64,000 nt of DNA. It comes from Clarkia xantiana subsp. parviflora. Taxonomy: Eukaryota; Streptophyta; Magnoliopsida; Myrtales; Onagraceae. Location of the stretch: assembly GCA_036873135.1 (NCBI GenBank), contig JAPTYO010000011.1, forward strand, positions 12,743,747-12,807,746, written 5' to 3'. Made by a program: the position numbers and the translations under genes. The notes under the pieces are model-generated. The model saw only the letters and a list, made by a program, of their open reading frames with translations, was not told the origin of the DNA and searched no databases. Shown piece by piece: positions 33,947 to 45,749 of this stretch; the first letter of the stretch is position 1, and each line of letters starts with the position of its first letter.

Positions 33947-35276
33947 TCAAATAGCGGCGCCACCTCCAGAGGGCCCGGGGGCAACCTCCATAAACTCGGG
34001 AGAAGTAACAATGATGTTTACATCTCCGCTATCATCAACCAACATCTCGTAGTTGGGAAGGCCACACTCCAAAAGGTTCAGCGCCTCAATGTGAGAAAGG
34101 GCGTAACTCGCATATGGCCCTAACTCGCCAAAAGGGAACCCAGGGTCAAGATCCTTCACACGGGTGAAGTAATCTTCGGAGCGCTCGCTCATCAAGTGGT
34201 TCACTTTCTCCTCAACAGCTGCTTCAAAATCAGAAGTTCCCAAGTACTTGGTGAAACCCACTTGTACGCCCTTCTCCCGACTCTCCTTACCAAGAGCAAG
34301 TAATTCCGCTCCTTGAGAATGAAGATCGTCTGTAACCTTCTTCTCAAGAGCGATCATCTCAGACTCAAGCTTTGACAAGCGAGTATGGCGCGCCTCATAA
34401 CGGCTCTCAGTGACTTTCGAACTCAACACGCGAGCCTCTTCCTTGGTTCGTGACAACTCTTGGCGCAAAGCGTCACACTTATCCATAGCTGCCTGCTTCA
34501 CGATAACAAAAGATGACATGTTTACCATGTCGGCTACAACCTGCACACATCAATGCGATAAGTCGAACATAAATCACAAAAACAACAAACTTGGCAATAG
34601 AACCAAGTTACTTACAGGAGCAAACCGGGATAAGACACTCTGTGCATAAGCCTCAGCTTCCTCATCAGTCGATGGGCAAGAATGCCTATCACCCGGTGAG
34701 ACACATCTACGTAATACGCGAACTCCAACCTCTGGAGTGCGAAGTGACGACTCCTTGGGGAAATAAACTCCACCATTACCAAAAGGTGCCTAACTGTCCC
34801 CAGTAATGTCCAATCCAACGGGGCAGACCAGATGGTCACGCCTAAGAGGAGGAACCGCTACAACAAAGAAAGAAAGAGGTTAACAACAAAAAAACAAAAC
34901 CACGGAATACATTCATCAAAAGTATACTTACAGAGTCCGCGGACTTCCACAAGTCGGTTTCCCGACTGGGGGGCAGATGACGCTACATTGCGACTCGCGA
35001 CTTCCTTGCCTTTACGAGTGGAAGTAGTCGCATTTGGCTTCAAGCGCTTGGGATCAGTCGGTCCACGCACCACTGTGTCAGTCCGCTTGGAAGAAACGCG
35101 AGAATCAGACACTGGGGGAGTATCCCCGGTCACATGAGTAGAAGACCCTTTGCCAAGATCACGCCCCGAATTGGCAGGAGTGATGGGGGCAGGGGCTACC
35201 AAAGCCAGATCGGCGCGAGAACGATACGCGAAGCCGCTGCATGGAGAGACGAACTCTTTCCGGCAAACCAACCTGC
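33947..35276 (-). pseudogene. Tat-2 antisense extra gene, decayed
   Basis: Three minus-strand exons are visible, 35276-34931, about 34855-34617 and 34540-33947, with intron signals attgcag/gttgg, CT/GTAAGTATAC, TTGTAG/cggt, CCT/GTAAGT and GTGCAG/gttg. The last exon is a coiled coil (MDKCDALRQELSRTKEEARVL, SKLESEMIALEKKV), then a conserved-looking helical region and an acidic tail. The first is basic and Ser/Pro-rich (PTDPKRLKPNATTSTRKGKE), like the linker of the Tat-1 antisense gene. The middle exon has at least one in-frame stop (near 34800). The N-terminal globular part was not found. Confidence 0.65.
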
Positions 35277-36533
35277 AATAGAATTCACAAAAGACATATA
35301 GCCGTTTAAAAGGGGATCCATTATAAGTGTCAAAACGCTCAAAAATGTTCAAGAGTAAGAATGAAGGACTTACTCATAGCAACAACTCGGTCCGCAAGAG
35401 GTTACTACGACCCCACAATCTGCAAGAACCAAGAAGAAGTCAACGCGCATAGCGAAAGTTAACGCGCATAACGAAAGTCAACGCGCGTAACAGAAGTCAA
35501 CGCGCATAGCAAAAGTCAACGCGCGTAGCAAAAGTCAACATGCATAGCAAAAGTCAACGCGCATAGCAAAAGTCAATGCGCGTAGCAAAGTTGGTACATA
35601 CGGTAAAAAGGATTAACGTTTTAAGAGGCTATCATGCAAACGGTGAATCTAACGGGACAAACCACAAGGATCAAAAACGACGACACTTAAGGAAAATATT
35701 TTCCTAAGGCTTCAAAGGCAACGAAAGGCTACTCCTAAAGACGTTTGGCAATTCCCATCAACCAACGAACGCATCAAGGGGAAAAATTATGCATACCGGC
35801 CAAAAATCCTCTACACAAAGGCACGGGGGCACTATATCCAAATGGGGAATTCTACCTCAACTATCCACGAAAGTGAAAAATCGTCTAAGTCATGCACTAG
35901 CGGCGATAATAACGGCAACTAATCAGCAAATATTTGACATACAAGCACCAACAAGCAGTTCCATACGACAACAACGACAAATAGCTCAAACGAACAACAA
36001 TACGGCGACATTCGAAATCAAGTCGAAGCTGACCTGAAAAATCGAATTTCCAGATTACCTCAAAACGTGACGAAAAGTATCACAATGGACTCCCCTCGTC
36101 GAGACGATTTCGGAAAGGTAAGGACCGCGACGAACAGAGCCCGGGAAGGCGGCGCGTGGCTTACACGCGCCGGCAAGACGAAACTCACGCGGCGGCGCGT
36201 GAGGGCGCGTCGGACCTCTCCTGGCGATTCCGAAGGCGGCGCTGGAATCCTCGTGACAATCTGAGTCGATTGGTGGTGTCAATTTCTGAAAACAAGTCAA
36301 GGATCAAACACGAAACTTTCGGGATATGCCTAAGCTTTACGACGGCAAAGAAACTATGAACACACAAACAATTTCGGGAAATGATGAAGGAATTACCTGC
36401 AAAGAAGAAGGAATGATGAATTCCCAAGGTGCTGGAAGAATGATTGGGGATTTGTGTAATTACATATCCCAAAAGATGCCTTGATGATAAGGATTAAAGG
36501 AGTAACTCATCTACACTCATGCCTAAACACTTA
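35277..36533. other. Tat-2 region upstream of the antisense remnant
   Basis: No clear exon. Contains the 19-bp array at 35430-35592 and a GC-rich patch at 36130-36260 (gcgcgtggcttacacgcgcc). The missing 5' exons and promoter of the antisense gene should lie here but are not recognised. Confidence 0.5.
35430..35592. repeat. Tat-2 19-bp tandem array
   Basis: About nine units of aaaagtcaacgcgcgtagc with small variations. Copies of gtcaacgcgc are spaced by 19 bases (35477, 35496, 35515). Confidence 0.9.
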
Positions 36534-37058
36534 GGGTTAACAGGTCTTTTGGTCCATGATGTTTGACAACTTTTGGGTTTTGGTCAATGATGTTTTTTTT
36601 TACCTAGTTTTGGTACTATATGTTTACAGATTTTTTCTAGTTTTGGTCTAACAGTTGCATTCCGTCTATTTTTTGATATGTACAAGTCACGTGATCCACC
36701 CTAAACTTTCAATTTTGTTCAATTTAGTCTCTCTAATACTTTCCTAATCTTTTTCTTGTTCAATTTAGTCCCGAAGTTTCAAAAATTCAATTAGACATAT
36801 TGTCCAATTGAGGTCAATTTTGAAACTTCGGGACTAAATTGAACAAAATAAAAGGTTAAGAAAGTATTAGAGGGACTAAATTTAAAGTTTAAAGTGGATC
36901 ACGTGACTTGAACATGTCAAAAAATGGACGGAATGTAACGGTTAGACCAAAACTAGAAAAAATCTGCAAACATATGGTACCAAAACTAGGTAAAAAAAAC
37001 ATCATTGACCAAAACCCAAAAGTTGTCAAACATCATGCACCAAAAGACCTGTTAACCC
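36534..37058. mobile_element. Mutator-type foldback element, copy C, inside Tat-2
   Basis: 525 bp, starts gggttaacaggtcttttggt and ends aagacctgttaaccc. The arms are complementary, and it is flanked by a perfect 9-bp duplication aaacactta (36525-36533 and 37059-37067). No coding. The termini are nearly identical to the copy at 49265, so it belongs to the same recently active group. Confidence 0.93.
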
Positions 37059-37557
37059 AAACACTTATGGTATACTCCACCCTCTCTTCTAAATATCTAC
37101 TCCTACGTACATGATTATTTCGATATTGCACGTATCAAACCCGTCATTCTACGCGTATGTCTTCATGTCGCATGATGCATGATTTGAATAGTTGCTAAGT
37201 CGTTTTAGGAATGTACGACTTATATTTCTTGCATCGCGTAATTACGATCATGCCATGACCGTTACTCATGCATGCACGTCAATAAAAGCATGTTCGCATG
37301 ATGTATTACTAATTGCTTACGTTCCTAACGATAACCATACTTGCATGCTACGTATGCGCATTCCCTATTGCACTAACCATGATGACAGGAAACAAAGTCA
37401 TTCGGTCGGAAAATCAAAGGACGGACGAAATCAAGATGTCTACGTCCAACCAACGACTAAAACCGAAAAGTTAGCGTCAAACTCAAATTGGACACGTATC
37501 CTAACTCAAAAATAGAGTCAAGAAAGGTTCTAAACCGTTACTTGACTCGGGAGCAAG
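37059..37557 (+). other. Tat-2 region before the 3' LTR
   Basis: Non-coding, rich in catgcatg-type words. It ends in gactcgggagcaag directly before the LTR, a weak polypurine tract similar to the one next to Tat-3. Confidence 0.5.
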
Positions 37558-38314
37558 TGATGGATAAATGTCCAATTCGGGTTCGTATTTATATTTCGGG
37601 CCTCGTAAACACGTCAAAATAAAACGTCTCCCAAAGGGTCAAAACGGTCCGGAAACGCATTTACGCGCGTCCGGACCGGACCTCCGGATTGCTCGCAATC
37701 CGGACCTCGCTGAATTGCCCAAATTCGACGAGGTCCGGATTGCATTGCGGGTATCGTGCGATTACCGTCTCCGCGATTACCGTTACGTGTAGAGAAGTCA
37801 AGTTCACGCATTACCAATATGGATGACGGTTACCGCTTGCTTTTGAACCGTCATCAAACCGCTTTAAAACTGGGTCCGGTCCCAAGGAAGCCTATAAATA
37901 AGAGGCCTTGGCCACCCATTTTCACACATCCTCTCACTTGCCCAACTTTGGTATTTTGAGCTCTGACTTCTCTCTAGAAATATTCTTTCTCTAGAAATTA
38001 CTCTTTTAGCCCTATAGTGACTTAAGCTTCGGAGAGGGCTCCGCTAGCACCACCCCCCCTCTCCGTGCTAGCACTGGTCCTTTGTGCGGGAAACGTCGCC
38101 CAAACGTTCAGACTAACGAACAGATCACTGCCTTTCCGAGACTCAGATGCCCCCCTGAGACACAACCACGCTTCGAGACACAGACCTTTACGGGAGTCAA
38201 CCGAACACTCGTTAGTGGCCCAAACCTCTTCCAGGCGAAGGGTTACAGCCCGAAAACCCGCACAACCATACGAACAGACACGTCCGCACGACCCAGTTCA
38301 TCCATGACGCAACA
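37558..38314 (+). repeat. Tat-2 3' LTR
   Basis: 757 bp, pairing with 27402-28122. It lacks 15 bases near 37620 and has 51 extra bases near 37692-37742, which account exactly for the 36-bp length difference. Confidence 0.95.
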
Positions 38315-38319
38315 TGGGC

Positions 38320-38961
38320 CAAGTAGGGTTTTAAAGTCCACTAAAAACTTAACTTGACCTCTAAGTAACTATCAGTAAATAAATATTGTCCAATTTTCTG
38401 CACATATATATATATAAATTCGGCACAACTATATATATATATATATAATCTTTAGGCAACTAATCTATATATATATATATCAATATTATCTATATTCCTA
38501 AAAATATGCTAGATATATTGATAGCAAATATACTCACAATTATCATGAATATTGTCCTAATTTTGGTAACAAAAATTCGGACGGTTATAATAAAATATTT
38601 TTGAAATATTTCGGTCACTATAGGGTTACTTGTGGACTAAGAAATTAAAAAAATTCACCTTGGGCACCTATAGTGGGTTCGGCCGAAATTAACACCAAAT
38701 TAGGGTTTGTGGTCAAATTTCAAGATCAAATATTGTCATGATCAAGAATCCAAAGTTTAAATTTGATAAAAGTCTTGCTTTTCTTGAAGATCATGAACAT
38801 CAAATTTTATTAAGAACGTCATGAAAATTTCGGCCGACATGGCTATACCCATAAAATCGAAAATTTTAAAACTTTGAACCCTAATTTTAAAATTTCAGTT
38901 CGGCCATAATTAGAAAAACCAAGAACACCAATTTTATCAAAAACACGAACTCCCTAACACA
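38320..38961 (-). other. Copia-A 5' leader, primer-site-proximal part
   Basis: AT-rich non-coding leader with several (AT)n tracts near 38400-38480. The reverse complement resembles 52066-52985. It runs from the Tat-2 insertion to the primer site. Confidence 0.8.
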
Positions 38962-38974
38962 GGCTCTGATACCA
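38962..38974 (-). other. Copia-A primer binding site
   Basis: TGGTATCAGAGCC on the minus strand, complementary to the 3' end of initiator tRNA-Met, one base from the LTR. Confidence 0.92.
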
Positions 38975-38975
38975 C

Positions 38976-39565
38976 TGTTGGATTATGGTGACTAATCCTA
39001 CAGAAACGAAACCCTAGATACGTGCATGGTAACTAATTACGAAGCGGAAGAAAGTGCACATACCTTTAACAATTTCTGTAGCCCAAGATCTTCTAGGGGA
39101 GTTCTCGATCCACCGACCGGTACCCCGTAGAGGTTCCTGTTAGAGAATCCCTACGCGGTTTTATATTCACAGCAAAGCCTCATTCGATTCTCGCGGGATG
39201 GATCTTACTTGGAGTAAATTGGTCGTCGCAATTTAGGCACCACCATTGGCGTGGTTCGGCCGAAACTAGCTAGATCTAGGGGGAGGGTTTTAATCTCAAC
39301 ACTTTGGAAGAGAGAATTAGCACTTAAGAAGTCACCCCAATGTCCCTATAAATAGGAGTGGAGGAGGGAAAAATCCCTCCTCCTATTAGCTAGGTCGGCG
39401 CCGACTTTGGTAAGGGAGGGAGGCCCAATTTTGGGCCTCCCTTGTCACATGGGATTTTAGGCCTAGCTCAAAATGCCTAATGTGACTTAGTCCTAATTTC
39501 TTAGGTACTTAGCCTTTAATTAATGAGCTACCAATTACGGCGGCCTATAACCCCTAATGCTAACA
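38976..39565 (-). repeat. Copia-A 5' LTR
   Basis: 590 bp, starts tgttggattatggtgac and ends cctaatgctaaca. It pairs with 20488-21074 with only scattered substitutions. Confidence 0.93.
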
Positions 39566-41957
39566 GCTAGTTGTGATGATTATGCTATGTGGAGTAGATC
39601 TATGTTCATACCTTGAACGGAATGAACAAATTAAGGTTTGTCAATAGGAGTTACTCTAAGGATAGGTTCGATCCGTCTCTTTACGATCTATTGGATATGT
39701 GTGATACTGTTGTATTTTACTGGATACTCAATTATGTTGCTTGTGCTGTTTCCAATAGTTTCATGTATCTTCATACTTCCTTGGCTGCCTGGTCTAGTCT
39801 GAAAAGTCGCTTCAATAAGAAAAGTTGATCAATAATTTATCAATTGTATATGTAGATAGTTCTTTTTACACATGGCCTCGATGATGTTAGAAACTTCTTC
39901 ACCAAATTGAGGTTTCTCTAGTTTGAGTATGATTCAATAAGTTCCTTCCCTCACATTGGTGGGGCTTCTTTTCAAAAGCTTGTTGACCACAAAGAGAATT
40001 ATAGGTTATTTCAATTCATGATGGGGCTTAATGACAGCTTCTCTACTATTCGTAGCCAACTTCTTTTGTGGGATCCTTTCCCAACTGTAAACCAGGTTTA
40101 CAATATCCTTGTTCAATAAGAGAATCGACGTGTTATGACCTATGATATCTCTAGTGGTTCACATCCAATATCTGCCAATGTGAATCTGAGCAATGAGAAG
40201 AACAAAAGGAATCCCAATGTCAATGTTGAGTGTGATTTTTGCTACAAGAAAGGCCACCCGACTGAGAGGTTCTAAGCTAAAGGTTGTGAGTAAAGATAAC
40301 TGCTTCAAGTACCGTGGTTCTTTGAAGGGAAATGGGTCTGCGACCAAGATTAATGTTGCTATTTCAGGGATTTGGTAGCATTAATGGTGATATTGCTTCT
40401 GGTGATAGAGTTGTTGAAGGCAATGATGGGAATGCTAGCCTCATTATCTTCACTCAGAACCAGTTTTATTGTTTTATTCAATCAATTGGGCGTGGATGAG
40501 GTACTTCAGGTGGAGGTTCTTTAGCAACCCCTGCTGTGACCACTTTTGTTAATTCGTCTGATTCCTTAGATATAACTGTTTCTAACCTTTCTCTGGATTT
40601 GAATAACATTTGGATAATTGACTCAGGAGCTATTAATCATATGAAAAATATATCTGATTGATATTTTAATGTATGGTTCCAAAGTTCAATTCCCTTATGG
40701 TTTTCACTATACTGTTTTTGGGTTTGGAAATCTTATTATTTTTCAAAACAAGAAGTTGCAGGATGTCTTGTCTATCCCTGGTTTCAAATATAACCTTTTG
40801 TCTATTTCTAAATTGACAAAAGATTTTAATTATTCTGCAACTTTCTTTCCCAAATTCGTTCTATTGTAGGACCTCTCAAATGGGAGGGTCTTGGGAGTAG
40901 ACTTGAAGACTCCGGGCTCTATTTTATTTTTTAAAGCCCATCATTGTAGATCCATCAATATAGCCTTGAGTTCCTCATTCCCTAATACAATGCTTTGGCA
41001 TATGCGGGTTGGTCATGCTACATGGAAAACCCTACAGAAGGCAACCTCTTTAGATTTTACCAAAATCAATGAGAGTAGTATAAGCTCCTGCAACATTTTC
41101 CATAGAGCTAAGATCACTAGCCCTAGATTTCCGATTTTTTAATATAAGTCTAGTGATACTTTTGATTTAGTCAATGCTGATGTTTAGGGACCTTATCATG
41201 TTGCTACTTATATCAATTAAAGGTTTTTCCTTAATATTATTGATGATTACTCTTGTGTGACTTGAGTTTATCTGATGCAATTCAAGTCTGATATCCCTAC
41301 TCTGATTAAGAATTGTATCTCCGTGATTTAAAACTAATATAATAGAATAATTTAAAAAAAAAAAAATCGATTTGACAATGGTGGATATTTTTTTAATGAT
41401 CAGATTAATCATATTTTTAAGAATTTTGGAATCATGCATCAGTCCAGTTGTTCTTATACACCCCAAGCAGAATGAGAGAGTTGAAAGAAAGCACATGCAA
41501 ATTTAAGAGGTTCCTAGCGCACTTAAAGTGCAAGCATCCTTGCTTGATTTTTTTTTGTTCGAGATTGCATTCTCACTTCTTGTTATCTCATTAATTTAAT
41601 GCCCACCCCTTTGCTGAGTGATGTGGATGTTGGTCATTCAAATGATGAACACATAAATGGTTCCGACTCTATTAGTTCACCAAAGGATGATCTTGTTATA
41701 GGTTTTGTTGGCACTTTGCCTCATGAGTATTAGCAAGCATGGTCGTGTCATTAAACCACCTGTCTGGTCTAAGGATTATGATCACATGCTTTATTGCTCC
41801 TCTCAATCGTAGTATGTCCTATGATTATATCTCTGCGTTATATTCATGTTATCTGACATCCATATCAAAGCTTCTGGAACCATATAGCTTTCAGGAAGCG
41901 CTCAATCCAGGTTGGGTCAAGGCTATGTAGGAAGAGAATGATGGATCCACTTGAGGC

Positions 41958-42768
41958 CAGTGACGAATTTAGGACCCAGAGGTCAGTGGGTGCACAATAT
42001 TTTTTCAATAGCTAAATAGTTCAGAAGAATAAATAATATTATTTCTGGTCGAACTAACAAAAAAATTCGCCTAAAAAATTATTAAAGTCCAATTATAAAA
42101 AACTTTAAACTTTGGCAAAAAAAAAAAAATTTAAACATTAATAATAGTGAATACAAATATAAATAGCATACCAAAAATTAAAATTGTTCCTAATCAATTA
42201 AAGAATGAAACAATAAGTTAGAATGATATAAATAAAAATTATTGATTTTTTGTTGTAAAAAAAGACTTATTAAATTGTAAAAAAAGATTTGTCAATTGAA
42301 GAGAAAGAATGAACATAAAAAAAAAACCTTGAAGAGAAGGAAAAACAACAGTTAAGAAATTATTTTATAAAAACTTAGATTAATATCAAATATAATGACA
42401 TTAGGAAAAATAAATATTAAATACGGTACAAAAATATTAAATAAGATAGATGAGACATATATAAATATTAGTGATGTTTTTATTGTAAATAATACTTACA
42501 AAATTGTAAAAAGATTTGTCAATAATAATAAATAGGTGAAAGTTTGGATTGTGAGAATTGAACCATGGATGATGCAATTAATATAAGCACAAAAAACCAC
42601 TAGTCTACTAAGAAATACATGCCAATACCTTCCTTTGGATTTTTTATATTGGGTCCTTTCCAATTTTTATACGGTGTCCTTATCGGTAATTACTTATTTT
42701 TTGCTCTAGCTTGGTCGAGTTAGGCGGTGTCCTGTGACCCCGTAAATTAACAGGTAGATTCGTCCTTT
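41958..42768. mobile_element. hAT-like element inside Copia-B, 8-bp TSD
   Basis: An AT-rich 811-bp block interrupts the Copia-B RT and is flanked by a perfect 8-bp duplication cttgaggc (41950-41957 and 42769-42776). The left end is cagtgacgaatttag. The right end, reversed, is aaaggacgaatctac, sharing gacgaat-ta, an imperfect terminal repeat. No transposase. Confidence 0.72.
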
Positions 42769-44300
42769 CTTGAGGCTAATTGTACTTCGGAACGTGTTTC
42801 TCTTCCTCTAGGTAAAGTAGCTATTAGTTCTAAATGGGTCTATAAGCTGAAATAAAAGTCGGATGGTTCTTTAGAACGATACAAGGCTAGATAGTTGCCA
42901 AAGGGTTTAAGCAGAAGTATGAGATTGATTAACATGAGACTTTTTTCCCAGCTGCTAAGATGAACACTGTTAGGACTCTTTTGTCTTTGGCTTCTATTAA
43001 TGTCTGTCATGTTTTTCATATGGATGTTTACAATTTTTTTTACAAGGTGACCACACTGATGAGGTATATATTCAAATACCCCAAGGATTTGGTAAACATG
43101 GTGGTGACTTAGTTTGTCATTTACATAAGTCTTTATATGGGTTAAAACAAGCTTCTAGGTAGTGGAATTTGAAACTTACAGAAGTTTTTATTTCCAATGG
43201 TTACACTCATTCCAGAAATGATTACTCTATGTTAACCAAATTCTTGGGCAATGAATTGGTTGTATTGTTTGTTTAGGTTGATGATTTGTTTATTTGTGAT
43301 AATAGCTCTATTCTTATTAATGAATTGAAAATGGTCCTTGAAACTACCTTCATGTTGAAAAATTTATGTGATTTAAAGTTTTTCCTTGGAATAGAACTTG
43401 GCAGATCTGACAAATGCATAGTTTTATGCCAGAGAAATTATGTCTTGGTAGTTTCTGAGACAGAGCTTCTTGGTTGTAAGCCTACCAGGACTCCTGTGGA
43501 GATTGGTTTAAAACTTACTACTGAAGTGTATGATGATCATTTGAAATTGAACACTGATGATGATGTTTTGTATGATGTTAGCTTTTACAAATGGTTGATT
43601 GGTAAGTTGCTATATCTGACTATGACGAGGCCTGATATCTGTTATAATATTCAACATCTGAGTCAGTTTTTAAATTGTCCCAAATTTCCTATTTTAATGC
43701 TGCTCTTCGTGTAGTCAAAATATGTTAAGACTGAGCTTGAAAACTGGATATTGTTGTCTTCTATTTCTAAGCCTATGTTGGAGATTTTCAGTGACTCTAA
43801 TTAGACTAGTTGTGTTGTTAGCAAGCATTCTGTCACGGGTTTTTATATTATGATGATGGATGGGTCACCTGTGTCGTGAAAGGTAAAAAAACAGGATACC
43901 CATTCCAGATATTATGCTGAAACATAATATTAGAGTATGGTTTCTGCTTTTTGAGAAATTATTTGGCTTACTAGGTTAATAGAGGAGCTTGGTTTTAAGG
44001 AATCTGGTTCTATTGTTATGAATTGTGACAACAAAGCTTCCATTCAGATTACCTCAAATCCAGTCTTTCATGAACGTACAAAGCATATAAAATTAGACTG
44101 TCATTTTATTCGTGACTTCTTTGTTAAAGGTTTTGTGCATTCTATGTATATTCCTATAGGTGATTAGTTAGCCTATATTTTAACAAAAACATTATCAAAG
44201 GAGCAACCCATATTTCTTTGTGAAAAAATGGGGATGAAGAACATATTTCCAAGAGTTCAAGGACATTTGGAAAATGATGATGTAAATGAAGACCCTCCAA

Positions 44301-44312
44301 CTTGAGGGGGAG
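44301..44312 (+). other. Copia-B polypurine tract
   Basis: ttgagggggag directly before the LTR start TGTTGATG, the standard copia arrangement. Confidence 0.85.
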
Positions 44313-44609
44313 TGTTGATGTAATTTAAACTGGTTTTAGTACTTTAAGGGTCTTTTTCTGTTTGATTAGTTTACTTGTGGACTTTTTTGTTATTTCAGAT
44401 GGTTGTTTTTATTTTGTTTGGGAATAAACTTCATTCACTTCTAATTTTGGGGTTGAACCTAATCTTTTAGATAGGGTTCCCCTTAGGGTGAAATGCAGCC
44501 AGGTGAATGAATAAGCATTATACCGCAATTATCTTGTCTATTCGTCTTTATCTCTAGGAAACCCCTTTATCTCCCTCTGAGTATGATTTAAGAATTTCCC
44601 TTCTCCACA
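44313..44609 (+). repeat. Copia-B 3' LTR
   Basis: Starts tgttgatgtaatttaaac after the polypurine tract. The right end is placed at a CA near 44609 by analogy with ~300-bp LTRs of this kind. There is no partner LTR to confirm it. Confidence 0.6.
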
Positions 44610-44805
44610 AGATTTTTCAGAAATTATAGTTAAATATATTGTATAAACTAAATTTACTATGGGCATGTGTATATATAGATAATATGTACAATATTCATAT
44701 AATACAATACAAACAATATATATACGATATGTACTTAATTTTTTAATTTAATTATATGTTATAGTATCGTTTTTATAATAGTTTTCCGAAATTTTATAAA
44801 ATTGT
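44610..44805. other. AT-rich strip
   Basis: AT-rich DNA with repeated tatatat words between Copia-B and the next LTR. Nothing else is seen. Confidence 0.5.
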
Positions 44806-44977
44806 TGTTGTCATTTGGTGAATGGGCCGCCGTAATAAAAGTCATTTAATATAAGTCCAACATCCTAAGTGTAATTGGGTAATGTCACATTAGGGGTTTT
44901 GGGCTGCGCCTATATCCCAATTGACATGAGATGCCCAAAATTGGGCCTCCCCTTTAACATGGCCGGCCGAACCTTAA

Positions 44978-45749
44978 GGGCATGTTTGATTGCATGTATT
45001 AGGATATACTAATACATGTCTTAACTAATACTTTGTTTGTTTTACTTTGGTATTAGCTAATACATGAGTATTAGCTAATACTCATTTCTATAGGAAAGTA
45101 TGTATTAGCTAAGACACTCAAAAAATCATGTATTAGCTAATACATAGTACCTAATGACCATAATACCCATAACCTTATTTAATATATAACAACTACACCA
45201 ACTTCGGCTCATAACATCGGCCCCCGGCGACCCCCGGTAGGACTCCGACGAACCTCGGCCGGGCTCCGGTGAATCCCGGCCGGACTTCGGCGAGCCCCGG
45301 CAGGACTCCGGCGAGCCCCGGCCGGACTCCGGCGAGCCCCGGCCGGACTCCGACGAGCCCCGGCCGGACTCCGGCGAGCCCCGGCCGGACTCCGGCGAGC
45401 CCCGGCCGGACTCCGACGAGCCCCGGCCGGACTCCGGCGAGCCCCGGCCGGACTCCGGCGAACCCCGGCCGGACTCCGGCAAACCCCGTCCGAACTCCGA
45501 CGACTTCCGGCTGGACTCCGGTGACTCCCGACCTGACTTCAATTATAATAATAATTAAAAACAATGTACATATCTATTTAGGGGCATTTAGATCTTTTAG
45601 TCATTGTATTAGGATATCCTAATACAAAGTTTATCCAAACATTGTATTAGGATGTCCTAATACATGATTCAACCAAACATTGTATTAGCTAAGCATGTAT
45701 TAGGAAATCTAAGTCGATGCTTAGCTAATACATGCAATCAAACTTGCCC
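44978..45749. mobile_element. PIF/Harbinger (Tourist-like) element with 3-bp TSD
   Basis: Terminal inverted repeats gggcatgtttgattgcatg and, reversed, gggcaagtttgattgcatg match at nearly every base. They are flanked by a TAA duplication (44975-44977 and 45750-45752). Subterminal words tgtattagctaatacatg and tgtattaggatatcctaatac recur on both sides. No transposase. The centre is a GC-rich minisatellite unlike the AT-rich arms. Confidence 0.88.
45220..45540. repeat. GC-rich 21-bp minisatellite inside the PIF/Harbinger element
   Basis: About fifteen units of ccggccggactccggcgagc with gac/ggc variants. The 21-bp period keeps frames open on both strands (GRGSPES-type and PGRTPAS-type repeats), so these are repeat artefacts and not proteins. 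Confidence 0.92.

Larger units (their letters stand above)
27402..38314 (+). mobile_element. Tat-2: Ty3/gypsy Tat-lineage element inside Copia-A
   Basis: Flanked by a perfect 5-bp duplication tgggc (27397-27401 and 38315-38319). LTRs are 27402-28122 and 37558-38314, primer site at 28124. On the plus strand: a gag remnant, protease, RT, RNase H, second RNase H, integrase. Then come a 66-bp minisatellite, a decayed antisense gene, a 19-bp minisatellite and a foldback insertion. Most of gag is absent: only about 50 bases separate the primer site from a frame that starts just before the protease. Defective. Confidence 0.95.
20488..39565 (-). mobile_element. Copia-A: Ty1/copia LTR retrotransposon, minus strand, split by Tat-2
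   Basis: LTRs are 20488-21074 (3') and 38976-39565 (5'), about 590 bp, TG...CA, flanked by a perfect 5-bp duplication gctag (20483-20487 and 39566-39570). The primer site TGGTATCAGAGCC (minus, 38962-38974) matches initiator tRNA-Met as in most copia elements. A purine-rich tract (aggagagtgggagc) precedes the 3' LTR. The order on the minus strand is long non-coding leader, gag, unrecognised stretch, reverse transcriptase, RNase H. The leader is split by Tat-2 (27402-38314). Protease and most of integrase are missing, so the element is defective. Confidence 0.95.
39571..44312 (+). pseudogene. Copia-B: decayed Ty1/copia gag-pol
   Basis: Plus-strand copia polyprotein remnants in order: gag (DDYAMWSRSM, RFDPSLYDLLDMCDTVVFYWI, SLAAWSSLKSRF), a knuckle-like CDFCYKKGHPTERF at about 40230, protease IWIIDSGAINHM at about 40615, and the pre-integrase HMRVGHATW at about 41000. 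A weak integrase follows. RT starts at about 42755 ([36 protein letters not shown]). RNase H follows (VMNCDNKASIQITSNPVFHERTKHIKLDCHFIRD, LAYILTKTL). Stops and shifts occur throughout, many of them TAG or TAA at positions where related proteins have Gln or Trp. A hAT-like element (41958-42768) interrupts the start of RT. No 5' LTR was found. The lineage differs from Copia-A. Confidence 0.88.

Noticed and set aside
45126..45622. Long repetitive frames on both strands (GRGSPES and PGRTPAS repeats)
   Set aside because: A 21-bp GC-rich minisatellite keeps frames open on both strands; no start context or partner domain.
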